Source of the DNA: JAABVD01 sp965204545
Lineage (GTDB): Bacteria; Verrucomicrobiota; Verrucomicrobiia; Opitutales; UBA2995
Reading direction: 5' to 3'
Length of the DNA: 64,000 nt
Assembly (NCBI GenBank): GCA_965204545.1
Contig: CBDBFA010000003.1
Location: 62,001-126,000, forward strand
Shown here piece by piece: positions 1 to 8,440 of the stretch (position 1 is the first letter of the stretch; each line of letters starts with the position of its first letter). The notes beneath the pieces are model-generated. The model was not told the DNA's origin. It saw only the letters and a list, made by a program, of their open reading frames with translations, and made no database searches. The translations under genes and the position numbers were made by a program.

Positions 1-342
1 CGGTTTTCCGGATTGGATGTAGTCCTCGATGGGCTGCCATTCCTCATCCGGCAGTTTCAAGAACCGGCAAAAGAAAATCGCCACGTCCGCATCCGCCAGC
101 GCTTCAATTCCAGGGAGCACATTCGTCGTCTTTTTCTCCGGATCCCCCTCCCCCATCACGACCGTGGTTTCGAAGCCGAAGCGTTCCAATTCCTCCGCAA
201 AAACGGGCATGGTCAACTCCGGCGAGTAATGCAAAGTCCCGACCACGAGCACGACATGAGGCTTGTCATCGGCAGCTCCAATACCAACTGACAACCAACC
301 AAAAACGACGGCTGACAATATCACTTTCAATAATTTTTTCAT
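1..342 (-). CDS. ThuA-domain secreted protein, 3' part cut by window edge
   Basis: Reading from ATG at 342 gives a signal peptide (residues 1-25, KKLLKVILSAVVFGWLS then AxxA) followed by HVVLVVGTLHYSPELT and a Rossmann-like stretch ending in DVAIFFCRFLKLPDEEW. This pattern (VLVVxGxxxH...P near the start, then an ADVAIFF strand and a residue row leading to a flavodoxin-like fold) is that of ThuA-like proteins, which in Verrucomicrobia and Planctomycetes are exported and usually sit with sugar-degrading enzymes. Their chemistry is not settled. The C-terminal half lies outside the window. The next gene downstream on this strand is not visible. Confidence 0.7.
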   Translation of the reverse strand, partial: MKKLLKVILSAVVFGWLSVGIGAADDKPHVVLVVGTLHYSPELTMPVFAEELERFGFETTVVMGEGDPEKKTTNVLPGIEALADADVAIFFCRFLKLPDEEWQPIEDYIQSGKP

Positions 343-437
343 AGGGTATTTCAAATTGAAATCCATCCGGACGAAGCGTTAACTTACCCCTACTTTCCGA
401 TTTACTCTTTCCACTTGGCGTCCTCGGCGCCTTTTCC

Positions 438-1619
438 TCATTTTCCGTTATTCCAGAGGATGTGAGTGCCGCTTTTTCCGGCGACTATGATGTCCTTCCA
501 GCCGTTGTCGTCGAGATCATGGACGCGAATTTGCAGGCCGATGCCGGGACCTTTTCCTGCGGGAGCCTGGGATACGAGGTGCTTCACCCACGTTCCGTTC
601 TCCGGATTCCAGTCATAGTATTGAATGGTGATTTCGTCATTTGCGCCAGGGTCTCTTCCCGAATGGCCGTAATACCGCTTCCCCGTGATGAGTTCGGGCT
701 GACCATCGTTATCGACGTCGTCCCAGGCCAGGGCATGGCCCTGGGAAAACTTCTTGTCGATGAGGCGCTGGCGCCAGGTGGTGGAGCCGTCGGACTGTGG
801 CTCAAGTTGTTCGTACCAGTAAAGACCATAGTTGTGCCCATCCCCCCAGACGATGTCGTTTCTGCCATCCTCGTTGAGGTCGAGAATCAGAATCGGGCAA
901 CTGGCGTGGGGCAGGTCGAAGTCGTGGTGGTACTTCCAAGGGCCGGAAAATGGGCCGGTAGCGGGTTGCTCATACCAACCGGCTTGGAAAACGATGTCCT
1001 GCTTGTCGTCGCCGTTGAGATCGCCAAAGCCAATTCCGTGACCGTTGCCACTATTGGATACGATGTGTTTCTTGGCGGTGACCATTCCGTCCCCGCCACG
1101 GAGGAGGCGGAAGATCTGCATGGGGTTTTTTTCGTTCCAGGAATTTGCGATGAACTCGGGAGTTCCGTCACCGTCGATGTCATGGAGAAAGCTCGCTTCA
1201 TTGTGGAAGGAGCCAGTATCGGCGAGCAGGTGAACGGGCCAGTGACCCTCATCGTAATTACCGGGCCCCGGGTTCTCAAACCAATCCAGGTTCTGTAGGG
1301 TGAACCCGCCGGATATGACGTCGAGATCCCCGTCGCCGTCCATGTCGTAAAGGTGCTCGGAACAGTTCTGCATGTAGTCGTCTCTGAAGGGCTCGACCTT
1401 GCGGAGCGGGCGCTGCTTGAAGTCGGGGGCCTGATACCAGAACTCGCCCGAGGTGATGTCCAACTTGCCATCGCCGTCGATGTCTCCCACCGCGATGCCT
1501 TCATTGTAGTCCTTGTGGAGTTGTTGCACGCGCCACTCGAGTTGCGGTTTTCCCGATGGTTGGGCGGTGGCCCGGAAGGAGAAGGCGAGAACAAATAGGA
1601 TGAGGAGTCTCATTTTCAT
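438..1619 (-). CDS. Secreted VCBS/FG-GAP repeat protein
   Basis: A 393-residue protein with a signal peptide (MKMRLLILFVLAFSFRATA, cleavage near residue 19) followed by repeated calcium-binding-like motifs: GDIDGDGKLDI (about 45-55), YDMDGDGDLDV (about 91-101), HDIDGDGTPE (about 145), GDLNGDDKQDI (about 200), LDLNEDGRNDI (about 245), DDVDNDGQPEL (about 300) and HDLDDNGWKDI (about 370). These are the DxDxDGxxD loops of VCBS/FG-GAP beta-propellers, which bind calcium and often glycans or partner proteins. Two ATGs two codons apart (1619 and 1613) could start it. An internally deleted relative lies at 8441-8662. The specific ligand is unknown. Confidence 0.8.
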   Translation of the reverse strand: MKMRLLILFVLAFSFRATAQPSGKPQLEWRVQQLHKDYNEGIAVGDIDGDGKLDITSGEFWYQAPDFKQRPLRKVEPFRDDYMQNCSEHLYDMDGDGDLDVISGGFTLQNLDWFENPGPGNYDEGHWPVHLLADTGSFHNEASFLHDIDGDGTPEFIANSWNEKNPMQIFRLLRGGDGMVTAKKHIVSNSGNGHGIGFGDLNGDDKQDIVFQAGWYEQPATGPFSGPWKYHHDFDLPHASCPILILDLNEDGRNDIVWGDGHNYGLYWYEQLEPQSDGSTTWRQRLIDKKFSQGHALAWDDVDNDGQPELITGKRYYGHSGRDPGANDEITIQYYDWNPENGTWVKHLVSQAPAGKGPGIGLQIRVHDLDDNGWKDIIVAGKSGTHILWNNGK

Positions 1620-1661
1620 GGGGCGATGTGTTGGTTGACTTGATATTGAATGTCTATCGAA

Positions 1662-1859
1662 TTAAATCAGAATCTCAGTGACCACCCGGCGTTTCTCGAC
1701 CCCGGTAAGGCGGGAGTCGAGCCCTTGATGGCGGTAGGCGAACCGCTCATGATCGATACCGAGGGTGTTTATCTTTATCATTACCACATAACTGGAGAGG
1801 TCATCGTTAAGGGCTCCCAGGCCGTAGGCTACCCTGGCGCCCATGCTGGGGCGACCCAA
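1662..1859 (-). pseudogene. DUF1501-like gene remnant
   Basis: The minus-strand frame reads LGRPSMGARVAYGLGALN followed by DDLSSYVVM, which resembles the conserved GR(P/A)SMGSWxxYGLGxENxNLPxYVV block of DUF1501 proteins (sulfatase-like secreted proteins of the PVC group). Nothing else of the family survives around it, and the rest of the frame is not recognisable. It lies in the 340-bp gap between the VCBS gene and the propeller gene. I treat it as a fragment, not an expressed gene. Confidence 0.4.
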
Positions 1860-1960
1860 TTGTTGTCTCCGGGTTGGCCGGAATCGAGGGGGCTAAAGGC
1901 CAGGAAAGCTAAAAGAGGTATACGATATCTCATCGATCGGTTCATGAGCTACTGATTTTC

Positions 1961-3058
1961 CTATCCGACTTTGACGAGTTTGCTCACCCGCCCCGTCACG
2001 ACCCATTCGGCAACGAAAATATTGCCCTCGGCGTCAAAGCAGGCGTCGTGGGGATGGACGAATTTGCCTGGTTCCCACAGGTTGCGCTTTTTTCGCACGC
2101 TAAAATTCCCTTCCAGGACCTTGGCCCGCCAGGCCTGATCGTCTCCAAGGTGGGCGATGACCTCGTTCTGCAGGTTCAAAAGCGTAATGCGCGCATGCAA
2201 GTCGGGGACCAGCATGAGGTCGCCCTGAACATCGATGTCCGCCGGAAAGAGGAAGCCACCTTGTGTCTTGAGATGCTTCCCGTCCATGCCGAACCACTGC
2301 AGACGCTTATTGGCGCGATCGGCGACGACGAGTTTCGGCGTCCCGTCTCGATCGTCCAGCCATTGGCCGTGCGGCGTTTCGAATTGGCCGTCTGCTTCCC
2401 CTTTGCCTCCTATCGCTCTGACAAAACGGTCATTTTTGTCGTACTCGAATATCCAATTGCTGCCATAGCCGTCTCCGAGATAGTAACCGCCATCGGGCCG
2501 GAAGCTGGCGTTGGTAGGTCGGAAATTGACCTTCTCGCCAAGTTTGTCGCTGGCTTCTTCCAATTCCTCGCGACCCTTTTTCCAAACTACTTCGCCTTCC
2601 AATGAAATCTTTGTAAAAAACAGCGAAGGATCGCTTGGCGAGAGATAGGCGAATTCCTGATTTCCCTCCTTGCGGATATCGATGCCGTGGCCTTTGGCCG
2701 CTGGTTTGCCGTCATTGCCTATTGTCTGGTGGATGCTCCCGAGCGATTTGATGATTTTCCCATCGGGGTCGAAAACGAATATCGAGCCGGGATGACCATA
2801 ATGGGTAACGTAAACGAGTCCCTCCGCATCAATCGATACGCCGTGTGAGGCCCCGCCATAGGTATGGTTGCCGGGAAGGCTGTCCATCCCCCAATCGTGA
2901 TAAACTTCATAGGTATGTTCCCCACTGCCGACGCGAGGACGCTTGGACCCGGACTTGTCGATAGCATTCAAGATGTTGGGTCCTGCCACGGCAGCCGAGG
3001 CTACCGCAGTGGATTTTAAAAAGGAGCGGCGGGAAAGTTTAGCATTTGGGGTATTCAT
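1961..3058 (-). CDS. Tat-exported six-bladed beta-propeller (NHL-type) protein
   Basis: The start is placed at the ATG that opens MNTPNAKLSRRSFLKS: this gives a classic twin-arginine signal (SRRSFLK, then a hydrophobic AVASAAVAGP segment). The longer frame upstream has no signal logic. The mature part contains propeller blades with DAEGLVYVTHYG, DPDGKIIKSLG, DGGYYLGDGYGSNWIFEYD, DRANKRLQWFGMDGKHL and DAEGNIFVAEWV, typical of NHL-repeat propellers related to the lyase half of peptidylglycine monooxygenases. Such proteins are secreted and common in Opitutia beside sulfatases. Substrate unknown; enzymatic activity is not evident from residues. Confidence 0.75.
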   Translation of the reverse strand: MNTPNAKLSRRSFLKSTAVASAAVAGPNILNAIDKSGSKRPRVGSGEHTYEVYHDWGMDSLPGNHTYGGASHGVSIDAEGLVYVTHYGHPGSIFVFDPDGKIIKSLGSIHQTIGNDGKPAAKGHGIDIRKEGNQEFAYLSPSDPSLFFTKISLEGEVVWKKGREELEEASDKLGEKVNFRPTNASFRPDGGYYLGDGYGSNWIFEYDKNDRFVRAIGGKGEADGQFETPHGQWLDDRDGTPKLVVADRANKRLQWFGMDGKHLKTQGGFLFPADIDVQGDLMLVPDLHARITLLNLQNEVIAHLGDDQAWRAKVLEGNFSVRKKRNLWEPGKFVHPHDACFDAEGNIFVAEWVVTGRVSKLVKVG

Positions 3059-3461
3059 AAATGAGGGGCTGGGTACGGTTGACGGCGGTTTCTTTGTGGA
3101 TGGAACATTCAATTTGTCCGATGTCTGGCCTTCTCGCAAACTCGAAAACGAATTGCGGGGTAGAATGTTCATGCATTGTGAAACCCCGTTGGGGTTCGGT
3201 CACATGGGTGATGGGAGCGCTGGCGCGCCTAGCGTTCAGAGGTCAGAGTTCAGTGCAGAGTGGCGGGGCGCCGTTGGCGCCTAACGGCCTCCAAGCAATC
3301 GCGGCGCAAAGCCGCTCGAATTTGGCCGGATTGAAAACCCGCCCTTCCCTTTGTGTATTCTGTGCTTTTTGTGGTTATTCCTTATCGGCGCTCATCCGTG
3401 TAATCCGTGGCTCTTATTCGATCAGGATCACAATCAAGAACTCCTGCAATTTCTTCCTGAA
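3059..3461. repeat. Intergenic block of extragenic hairpins
   Basis: No gene is seen here. The stretch carries several short palindromes: AACCCCGTTGGGGTT at 3182-3196, GGCGCCGTTGGCGCC near 3268-3285 and GCGGCGCAAAGCCGC near 3301-3315, followed by low-complexity words such as atccgtg(t/g)aatccgtgg. The first palindrome with its flank (GGGGTTCGGTCA then a GGTGATxGG word) recurs at 8917-8955. This is the pattern of REP-type extragenic repeats. A terminator role for the flanking genes cannot be excluded. Confidence 0.55.
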
Positions 3462-3917
3462 TCATTCCGGCAGTGCAAAAGCGATTACCGCATCTCCCGA
3501 CCGAACCGGTGTTTTTGGACTCCCTCCCGCACAGATAACGACATACTGTTTTCCATTCATCGGAAAGGTCCTCATCCGTGAATCCTTGCCGGACCAGTGG
3601 CGGAGGCAGGAGCGGAACGGGCTGGGTCGGCCACCAGGTGATACAATGTAAAGGCAGCCATCGATCATCAGGGGATTGTTCTGAAATGCGGATCGATCGG
3701 TGTGATCCCTCGTGTTATACCGCCAAACCGGCTCCAGCAGATGGACGTTCTCCTTATTTATCTGGTCCAGCTCCGAATATTGATTGGCCCCTGAGTCACC
3801 TCGGTAGATACCCCAATCGCGGTAGTTGTTAAATTCGCTGAGTTTTTGAACGGTCTCAATTTCTCCGTAGCCAGCGACAATACAAACGAGCAAAAGACAG
3901 GACAAAATCAGCCTCAT
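3462..3917 (-). pseudogene. PQQ-dependent dehydrogenase with large internal deletion
   Basis: The frame starts with a signal peptide (MRLILSCLLLVCIVAGYG) and DWGIYRGDSGANQYSELDQ, then VWRYNTRDHTDRSAFQNNPL, the N-terminus of membrane/periplasmic quinoprotein sugar or alcohol dehydrogenases. It then jumps to NGKQYVVICAGGSPKTPVRSGDAVIAFALPE, the C-terminal end of the same family. Family members are about 600-750 residues; this one is 151, so roughly 500 residues of the eight-bladed propeller, including the PQQ and metal ligands, are missing. Residues between the two halves are not family-like, suggesting a shifted junction. It cannot be an active enzyme. Confidence 0.75.
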
Positions 3918-4010
3918 GGAATAGTAGACGAGAGGGTTAAGCAGAGAACCGATTCATTTCTGACATGACAAGACACTAGTTCCGGCCGGACATGCCGCCG
4001 CTGAAGCGCG

Positions 4011-4388
4011 TCAAGTCATAACGCATTTCACAGGGTATTGCTTCAGTTTCTTGTCGCGTGTTATTAATATGAGGCCTTCATGCAGGGCCTGGGCCAGAAG
4101 CATTCGGTCAAAGGGATCCTGGTGATAGGAGGGTAGCTCAACCATGCGAGATCCGTGCGTATAAGTAAGCGGTAGATCCTGAAACCCGCGTTGTTCAATT
4201 TCTTTCTCCAGGCCCGGCGGCGCCTCCAGTTTACCCAAAGCCTGTTTGATGGAAATTTCCACGCTGCTGACCGCGCTGACAAACACGGAGTATTTCGGAT
4301 CCTGAATCAGTTGCCTCGCTTCACGGCTCAGGGCATTCGGATTGCCCAGCGCCCAGAGAAATACGTGTGTATCCAACAGGTAATTCAT
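4011..4388 (-). CDS. PIN-domain toxin of VapC type
   Basis: The 125-residue protein begins MNYLLDTHVFLWAL, with the first PIN acidic residue (D6), continues with SVEISIKQ (E near 45), and ends with DPFDRMLLAQALHEGLILITRDKKL, the third and fourth acidic positions (D93 and D111 region). This is the complete catalytic set of a PIN ribonuclease (PF01850). The start overlaps the end of the preceding antitoxin gene by four bases (ATGA type), so the pair is translationally coupled. It would cleave RNA when its partner is degraded. The target is unknown. Confidence 0.9.
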   Translation of the reverse strand: MNYLLDTHVFLWALGNPNALSREARQLIQDPKYSVFVSAVSSVEISIKQALGKLEAPPGLEKEIEQRGFQDLPLTYTHGSRMVELPSYHQDPFDRMLLAQALHEGLILITRDKKLKQYPVKCVMT

Positions 4389-4618
4389 GCGCCCGAGAAT
4401 ATCCGGTCAATTCGGGGGTCTTCCTCGTCAAAGTCTTCCCCTACCCTGATCCGACCCTCGTAACCTCCCAGTGGGCGCTGCTCTTTGCTTGGAGCATAAG
4501 CAGTTATTTTCGCCAGAGGTTTGCCATGTTTGCCCAAAATGAACTCCTGTCCTTCAGCAGCTTGGTCAATCAATCGCGACAGGTGGGTTTTGGCTTGCTG
4601 GACATTCACTACTTTCAT
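4385..4618 (-). CDS. Phd/YefM-type antitoxin
   Basis: The 77-residue protein MKVVNVQQAKTHLSRLIDQA then GQEFILGKHGKPLAKI has the hallmark Phd/YefM N-terminal DNA-binding fold (start with VNxxxAKxxLSxLxxxA and the GKPxAxL strand). Its acidic C-terminus (VGEDFDEEDPRIDRIFSG) would wrap around the PIN toxin encoded directly downstream. The pair is expected to repress its own promoter, which would lie upstream of 4618; the short direct words ctggtctggtctggttta at about 4629-4646 sit there and could be part of it. Confidence 0.88.
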   Translation of the reverse strand: MKVVNVQQAKTHLSRLIDQAAEGQEFILGKHGKPLAKITAYAPSKEQRPLGGYEGRIRVGEDFDEEDPRIDRIFSGA

Positions 4619-4623
4619 GAATA

Positions 4624-4715
4624 AAACCTGGTCTGGTCTGGTTTAAATGTCAAGGCCCTTAAAGCATCCATAGCGGCTTCGCCTTCATCGGTGTTAAGAA
4701 CACCATCACCATCCC
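4624..4715 (-). pseudogene. EF-hand fragment
   Basis: The minus-strand frame reads DGDGDGVLNTDEGEAAMDAL and runs to a stop after RFYS. The DxDxDGxLxxxE spacing is an EF-hand loop. It has no start codon and no further domain, and sits between the antitoxin promoter region and the end of the monooxygenase-like gene. Probably the last exon-like piece of a lost calcium-binding secreted protein. Confidence 0.35.
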
Positions 4716-4756
4716 CATCTTATTTCTCCGGAACGCTCAAGCAGTTCCCCACCGAG

Positions 4757-6124
4757 TTAACCTCCGCGCTGCGTAAAACGATTACGAAAGGAATCTCGGG
4801 CGGCCTCGATCCTATGTTTCCGGATAGCCTTGCGGAGTTCTCTGAATTCCCCTTGGTCCGCGGGGATTACTTGCAAGGTTATGCTTCCCATTTCGTCCTC
4901 GGATTCCCTTCCCCATCTGACGCGTTTCGGCGGGATATTGGGATTGTTGAAGTTGCCTTCGGAGTTATCCCAAACGACCTCAGCGTCCAGTCGAGTTCCG
5001 GCGGGAAGCGAAATGTAGTCCTTAAACCTATAGCTTTCTTGCCAGGAAAAGTCCCAATCCGGAATAGACATCAATTCCTTGATGGCGCCGCCGGGCAGAG
5101 TCGCCGTCATCTTCATGCTCTTTCCCAGGTAGTGGGCATGGGAGCTGATTCCAAACGCTTTTACGTCTACGGGAAGAACGAAAGAATCACTTTTCACATA
5201 GTGGCTATCTCCTGCCGGGATGTCGATACCTGCCCGGGCTCCGAATGCAGGCGGTAGCTGAATTCCAGTAAATCGCATCTTTGGTGGTTCATCCGCGAAA
5301 TGGAAACCGACGGTCGAAATTTCGGTCTCCTCCTTGCCCGAAGGGTGAAAGTGCGTAGACAGAATCAAATCGGCATCCATCGGAAGATAAAGCGCCAGAC
5401 CGTCGGGAAGCTTCTTTGGATTGCCCCCGAGAGCCCATCCGCCGAGGGAACCATTTCTCACCTGACCTCCTTCCATGGTTTGAAAACCAGGAACCGGATC
5501 CTCATCATCTCTCTTCTTAGCCTTCCCGCTCGTATCATAGAAGAAAAGAGAATGATGTACCACGGAACGAACGCCGGGTCGAAACTCGATGGCTTGAATC
5601 CACTTGTCCTCATCCAGGTTGAGCGGGATCACAAAGTTCCGATAGATGTCCGGCCCTTCCGCATAAAGCGTGTAGGCTTCTTTCATGCTGACCACCAAGT
5701 CTGGTTCGCCAAGTTGCCAACCCTCCGTAAACTCAGGCAGACCCGGGAGCTTTGAAGCATCTCCTTCAGCCATTCCGCTTTCAACCCAGTCCCCGATCAA
5801 CTCGATTTCCCTTTCGCTCAGTGCGCGATTGTCCTGAAATTCAAAATCCTTCGATCGCGCATGCCAGGGAGGCATGTAGCGATCTTCAACCACACTAAGA
5901 ATCAGCTCCCCACGCTTTTGCACGTCTCGGTACCTCATCAATGAAAACGGAGCGGCTTCCTTGGGCCTATGGCAGGAGGAACAATTTTCGAAAACGATGG
6001 GTGCGATATGCTCGCTGAAAGTAATGGTTCCGGTAGATTCCTCCGCCTGCCCACTGAGTGAACCGCTTGGAATTACAGCTGCCGCAAGAGAGCAAATAAC
6101 GATTTGTTTCATAATTGTGGGCAT
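4757..6124 (-). CDS. Cytochrome c / copper type II monooxygenase-like protein
   Basis: The start chosen is the ATG of MPTIMKQIV, eight bases beyond the stop of the upstream redoxin gene; a signal peptide follows. An N-terminal c-type heme site CSSCH (in APIVFENCSSCHRPKEAAPF) precedes a region with the copper-ligand motifs of the ascorbate-dependent PHM family: VVHHSLFF (about residue 195), STHFHPSG (about 265) and SSHAHYLGKSMKM (about 330). Proteins with this arrangement are common in Planctomycetes and Verrucomicrobia and are usually paired with a redoxin, as here. The chemistry is unproven; oxidative modification of a periplasmic substrate is the inference. Confidence 0.78.
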   Translation of the reverse strand: MPTIMKQIVICSLAAAVIPSGSLSGQAEESTGTITFSEHIAPIVFENCSSCHRPKEAAPFSLMRYRDVQKRGELILSVVEDRYMPPWHARSKDFEFQDNRALSEREIELIGDWVESGMAEGDASKLPGLPEFTEGWQLGEPDLVVSMKEAYTLYAEGPDIYRNFVIPLNLDEDKWIQAIEFRPGVRSVVHHSLFFYDTSGKAKKRDDEDPVPGFQTMEGGQVRNGSLGGWALGGNPKKLPDGLALYLPMDADLILSTHFHPSGKEETEISTVGFHFADEPPKMRFTGIQLPPAFGARAGIDIPAGDSHYVKSDSFVLPVDVKAFGISSHAHYLGKSMKMTATLPGGAIKELMSIPDWDFSWQESYRFKDYISLPAGTRLDAEVVWDNSEGNFNNPNIPPKRVRWGRESEDEMGSITLQVIPADQGEFRELRKAIRKHRIEAARDSFRNRFTQRGG

Positions 6125-6131
6125 ATGCAAA

Positions 6132-6749
6132 TTACAGATTGGGAATATGGCACCCAACAGCCTGTGTTCTCGCCACCGGGATTTCTCGATTATCTTTTAT
6201 CGCGCCCAGCGCTTTCCTCAAGTCTTGCTCGGTAATCACACGGCGTCGATCTCCTAGAGCAGGATACATGTTGTCGATCCTTCCTCTATAGGCGATGACT
6301 CCATCCGATAGCGCCACGACAGCCTCTGGCGTCACTGAGGCCCCTGCAGCCTTAACCAACGTATGGCGCCTATCGGCTATAGCCACGTATCCCGTCAGCC
6401 TAAAGTCTTTCATGTGTTTCGCTACAGCCTCATCAGATACATCCGGATCGACATAGACTAGCATCAGTTTGAAGCCTTCAGGTTCGAACTCCGATTTCAA
6501 TCTAGCCAATTCCGGAGCATAGGCATTCGATATTGGACAGTCCTGAGTCACGAAAAGGAGCACAACCGCTTTGGCATCTCCGGTCCTGAAGGGAAAGCGT
6601 TCGCGCCCATCCATATCTTGGATTGAGATCGATAAATCTCCAATGGCATCAGGTAGGGGGTTCTCCTCCGCTTTCGAGACTTGGTTCAGGCCTGAAAGCA
6701 ATAAACAGATGGAAAGGCCGATTGACTGAGGATTATTGAAAATTCGCAT
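6132..6749 (-). CDS. Periplasmic redoxin (thioredoxin-fold) paired with the monooxygenase-like gene
   Basis: A 205-residue protein with signal peptide (IGLSICLLLSGLNQVSKA) and a thioredoxin fold: VVLLFVTQDCPISNAYAPEL places a single active-site cysteine where redoxins have CxxC, followed by FKLMLVYVDPDVSDE and VTPEAVVALSDG with the cis-proline. The C-terminal VARTQAVGCHIP carries another cysteine, a tail seen in redoxins that accompany the cytochrome/PHM-like proteins. It precedes that gene by a few bases, so the two are probably cotranscribed. It may deliver electrons or copper to the downstream enzyme; this is inference. Confidence 0.75.
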   Translation of the reverse strand: MRIFNNPQSIGLSICLLLSGLNQVSKAEENPLPDAIGDLSISIQDMDGRERFPFRTGDAKAVVLLFVTQDCPISNAYAPELARLKSEFEPEGFKLMLVYVDPDVSDEAVAKHMKDFRLTGYVAIADRRHTLVKAAGASVTPEAVVALSDGVIAYRGRIDNMYPALGDRRRVITEQDLRKALGAIKDNREIPVARTQAVGCHIPNL

Positions 6750-6825
6750 GTCCGATATCGATTACATACTCCCTACCTATAACCCCTGAACCACACGATT
6801 GGTTACACGGGGAAAACAAAAAGGG

Positions 6826-6963
6826 GGTAAACGCATAGATTCCAGGTTCGCCGTAGAGAATAATATCGACTTCAAAACCCCCACGGGACCTCCAACAATA
6901 GATTTCGTAGGAATTATTCCGACACGAGTAGCATGCTCGAAGCGGATTATCATCGCTGAGCAC
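6826..6963 (-). pseudogene. DUF4143 / AAA ATPase C-terminal remnant
   Basis: The frame contains SCRNNSYEIYCWRSRGGFEV then DIILYGEPGIYAF. The pattern (W-R-(S/T)-x-x-G-x-E-V-D-x-I-L) is the nuclease-like C-terminal domain of the widespread ATP-binding DUF4143 proteins. The remaining 350 or so residues of such a protein are absent and the frame continues into unrelated sequence. I call it a remnant in the 220-bp gap. Confidence 0.5.
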
Positions 6964-6969
6964 CTTCGC

Positions 6970-7353
6970 TTAACGAAAATATCCATTAACTAACGGGGCA
7001 AAGGTCAGGGAAATTCCGGCAATCTGTCGCCAAGGCTTTTTCTGTTTCTCTGTCCAGTTACAATAGATGATCACTTCGATGGGCCCACACAAAAACTCAT
7101 CGTTCAATTTCTGCACATGGGCTTGGACATGCTCATTATCGAGGTGCACTTGAAGGTCTTCATAGTTTTCAAAAACTTCAAGCCAACGGTAGACGACCTC
7201 CCGGTCATCTTCGGAAACCTTCGTTTGAACGTGAATCAAGTTCCCGGGTTCCGTTTCCTTGACCTTGACGTCCGTCTCCTTTGAGAGCTGCTCATAATCT
7301 TCGGCCTTGTCTTTGTGGACGCGTTCAAATGCTTCGAGAAAGAATAATGACAT
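6970..7353 (-). CDS. Antibiotic-biosynthesis-monooxygenase-fold (dimeric alpha+beta barrel) protein
   Basis: A 127-residue cytosolic protein with no signal peptide. MSLFFLEAFERVHKDKAEDY, then GNLIHVQTK, VVYRWLEVFENYEDLQVHLD and HVQAHVQKL follow the ABM/dimeric alpha+beta barrel pattern (E-x-F near a Y-R-W-L-E-x-F strand and a conserved H pair). It lies 34 bp downstream of an aldo/keto reductase and is probably cotranscribed, so it may be a sugar mutarotase-like or quinol-monooxygenase-like accessory protein. Exact function unknown. Confidence 0.6.
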   Translation of the reverse strand: MSLFFLEAFERVHKDKAEDYEQLSKETDVKVKETEPGNLIHVQTKVSEDDREVVYRWLEVFENYEDLQVHLDNEHVQAHVQKLNDEFLCGPIEVIIYCNWTEKQKKPWRQIAGISLTFAPLVNGYFR

Positions 7354-7387
7354 TAGATTCTCCTTTTATCTTTGATGAGGTGATTTC

Positions 7388-8404
7388 CTAAAAGGTTGGC
7401 GCATCCCGTCGCAGGAGTCCTTCCGCTTTGAGCTCTGCCCACAACTCTGAGGGGATTTCCTCTTGAAAATAACTCAGATCCTCTTCCACTTCACGCGGAT
7501 GCAGGGCTCCGGGAATGACCGTGGTCACGCAGGGATGGGCCAGGGGAAATTGAATGGCCGCAGCCGCCAGTGACACGTTATAATCATGACATACTCGTTC
7601 GAGCTGCCTGGCCTTTTCAATAATCCGGGGAGGCGCAATCTCGTAGACATACTTCGCGTCTTGGGAGGGACCGGTGACCAGGATCCCCGAGTTGAACACG
7701 GAGGCCAGGATAATCCCGATATCCCGTTCCCGGGAAAGGGGGAGGTCCTCATCCAAAGCTTCCTGCTCCAACAGGGTATAATGTCGAGCCAGGATGAAGA
7801 AATCGAGATCGAAGTTTTCCAGGAACCAGGGGATCGCGCCCATTTCATTAATCCCGGCTCCGATGGCACGAACTTCACCCGTCGAGCGCAGTTCCTCAAG
7901 TGCCCGCCAGCCGCCCTTGGCCAGTTGATCCCGAAAGGCTTGTAGTCCTTCTCCGTGGTGAAGGACCTCCAGGTCATGAATCACCAACAAGTCGATGTGG
8001 TTCAGCCGCAGTCTTTGCAGACTGTCCTCATACGAACGCATAATTCCATCATAGCTGTAGTCAAAGACATGATCATAGGGAAGTCCTCCCTTGAACCAGG
8101 GGGCTTTGAAACCTTCTCTGACGGCAGGAGCCCGGAGGATGCGTCCCACCTTTGTAGAAAGGACAAACTCATGTCGCGGTTTTTGATAGAGAAAATTCCC
8201 CACCCGATGTTCGCTCAGGCCCCATCCGTATAAGGGTGCGGTATCGAAGTAGCGTACACCATGATCCCATAGTGTCTGAAGAGTGGCATGCGCATCCTCC
8301 TCGCTCACCAGAGTAAAAATATCCCCCAGCGAGGCGGTCCCGAACCCGAACTGCGTCAACTCTATCTCCGTGCGACCGAGCTTTCTCGTCTTAGTTGGAT
8401 TCAT
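7388..8404 (-). CDS. Aldo/keto reductase, D-threo-aldose (L-fucose) 1-dehydrogenase-like
   Basis: A complete 338-residue AKR: TRKLGRTEIELTQFGFGTA opens the barrel, YFDTAPLYGWGLSEHRVG holds the catalytic Asp and Tyr, LSTKVGR the catalytic Lys, and DLLVIHDLE the His. The C-terminal part carries the NAD(P) phosphate-loop region (CVTTVIPGALHPREVEED). The overall sequence resembles D-threo-aldose/L-fucose 1-dehydrogenases and pyridoxal dehydrogenases. L-fucose oxidation would fit a fucoidan-degrading lifestyle with many sulfatases, but substrate cannot be read from the sequence. Confidence 0.82.
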   Translation of the reverse strand: MNPTKTRKLGRTEIELTQFGFGTASLGDIFTLVSEEDAHATLQTLWDHGVRYFDTAPLYGWGLSEHRVGNFLYQKPRHEFVLSTKVGRILRAPAVREGFKAPWFKGGLPYDHVFDYSYDGIMRSYEDSLQRLRLNHIDLLVIHDLEVLHHGEGLQAFRDQLAKGGWRALEELRSTGEVRAIGAGINEMGAIPWFLENFDLDFFILARHYTLLEQEALDEDLPLSRERDIGIILASVFNSGILVTGPSQDAKYVYEIAPPRIIEKARQLERVCHDYNVSLAAAAIQFPLAHPCVTTVIPGALHPREVEEDLSYFQEEIPSELWAELKAEGLLRRDAPTF

Positions 8405-8440
8405 ATATTTCCGACTTTCGAGAAGGCGCCTATCTAATCC

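Noticed and set aside
1650..1955. Plus-strand open frame between the VCBS and propeller genes
   Set aside because: Composition and motifs are not protein-like; the opposite strand carries a recognisable DUF1501 block.
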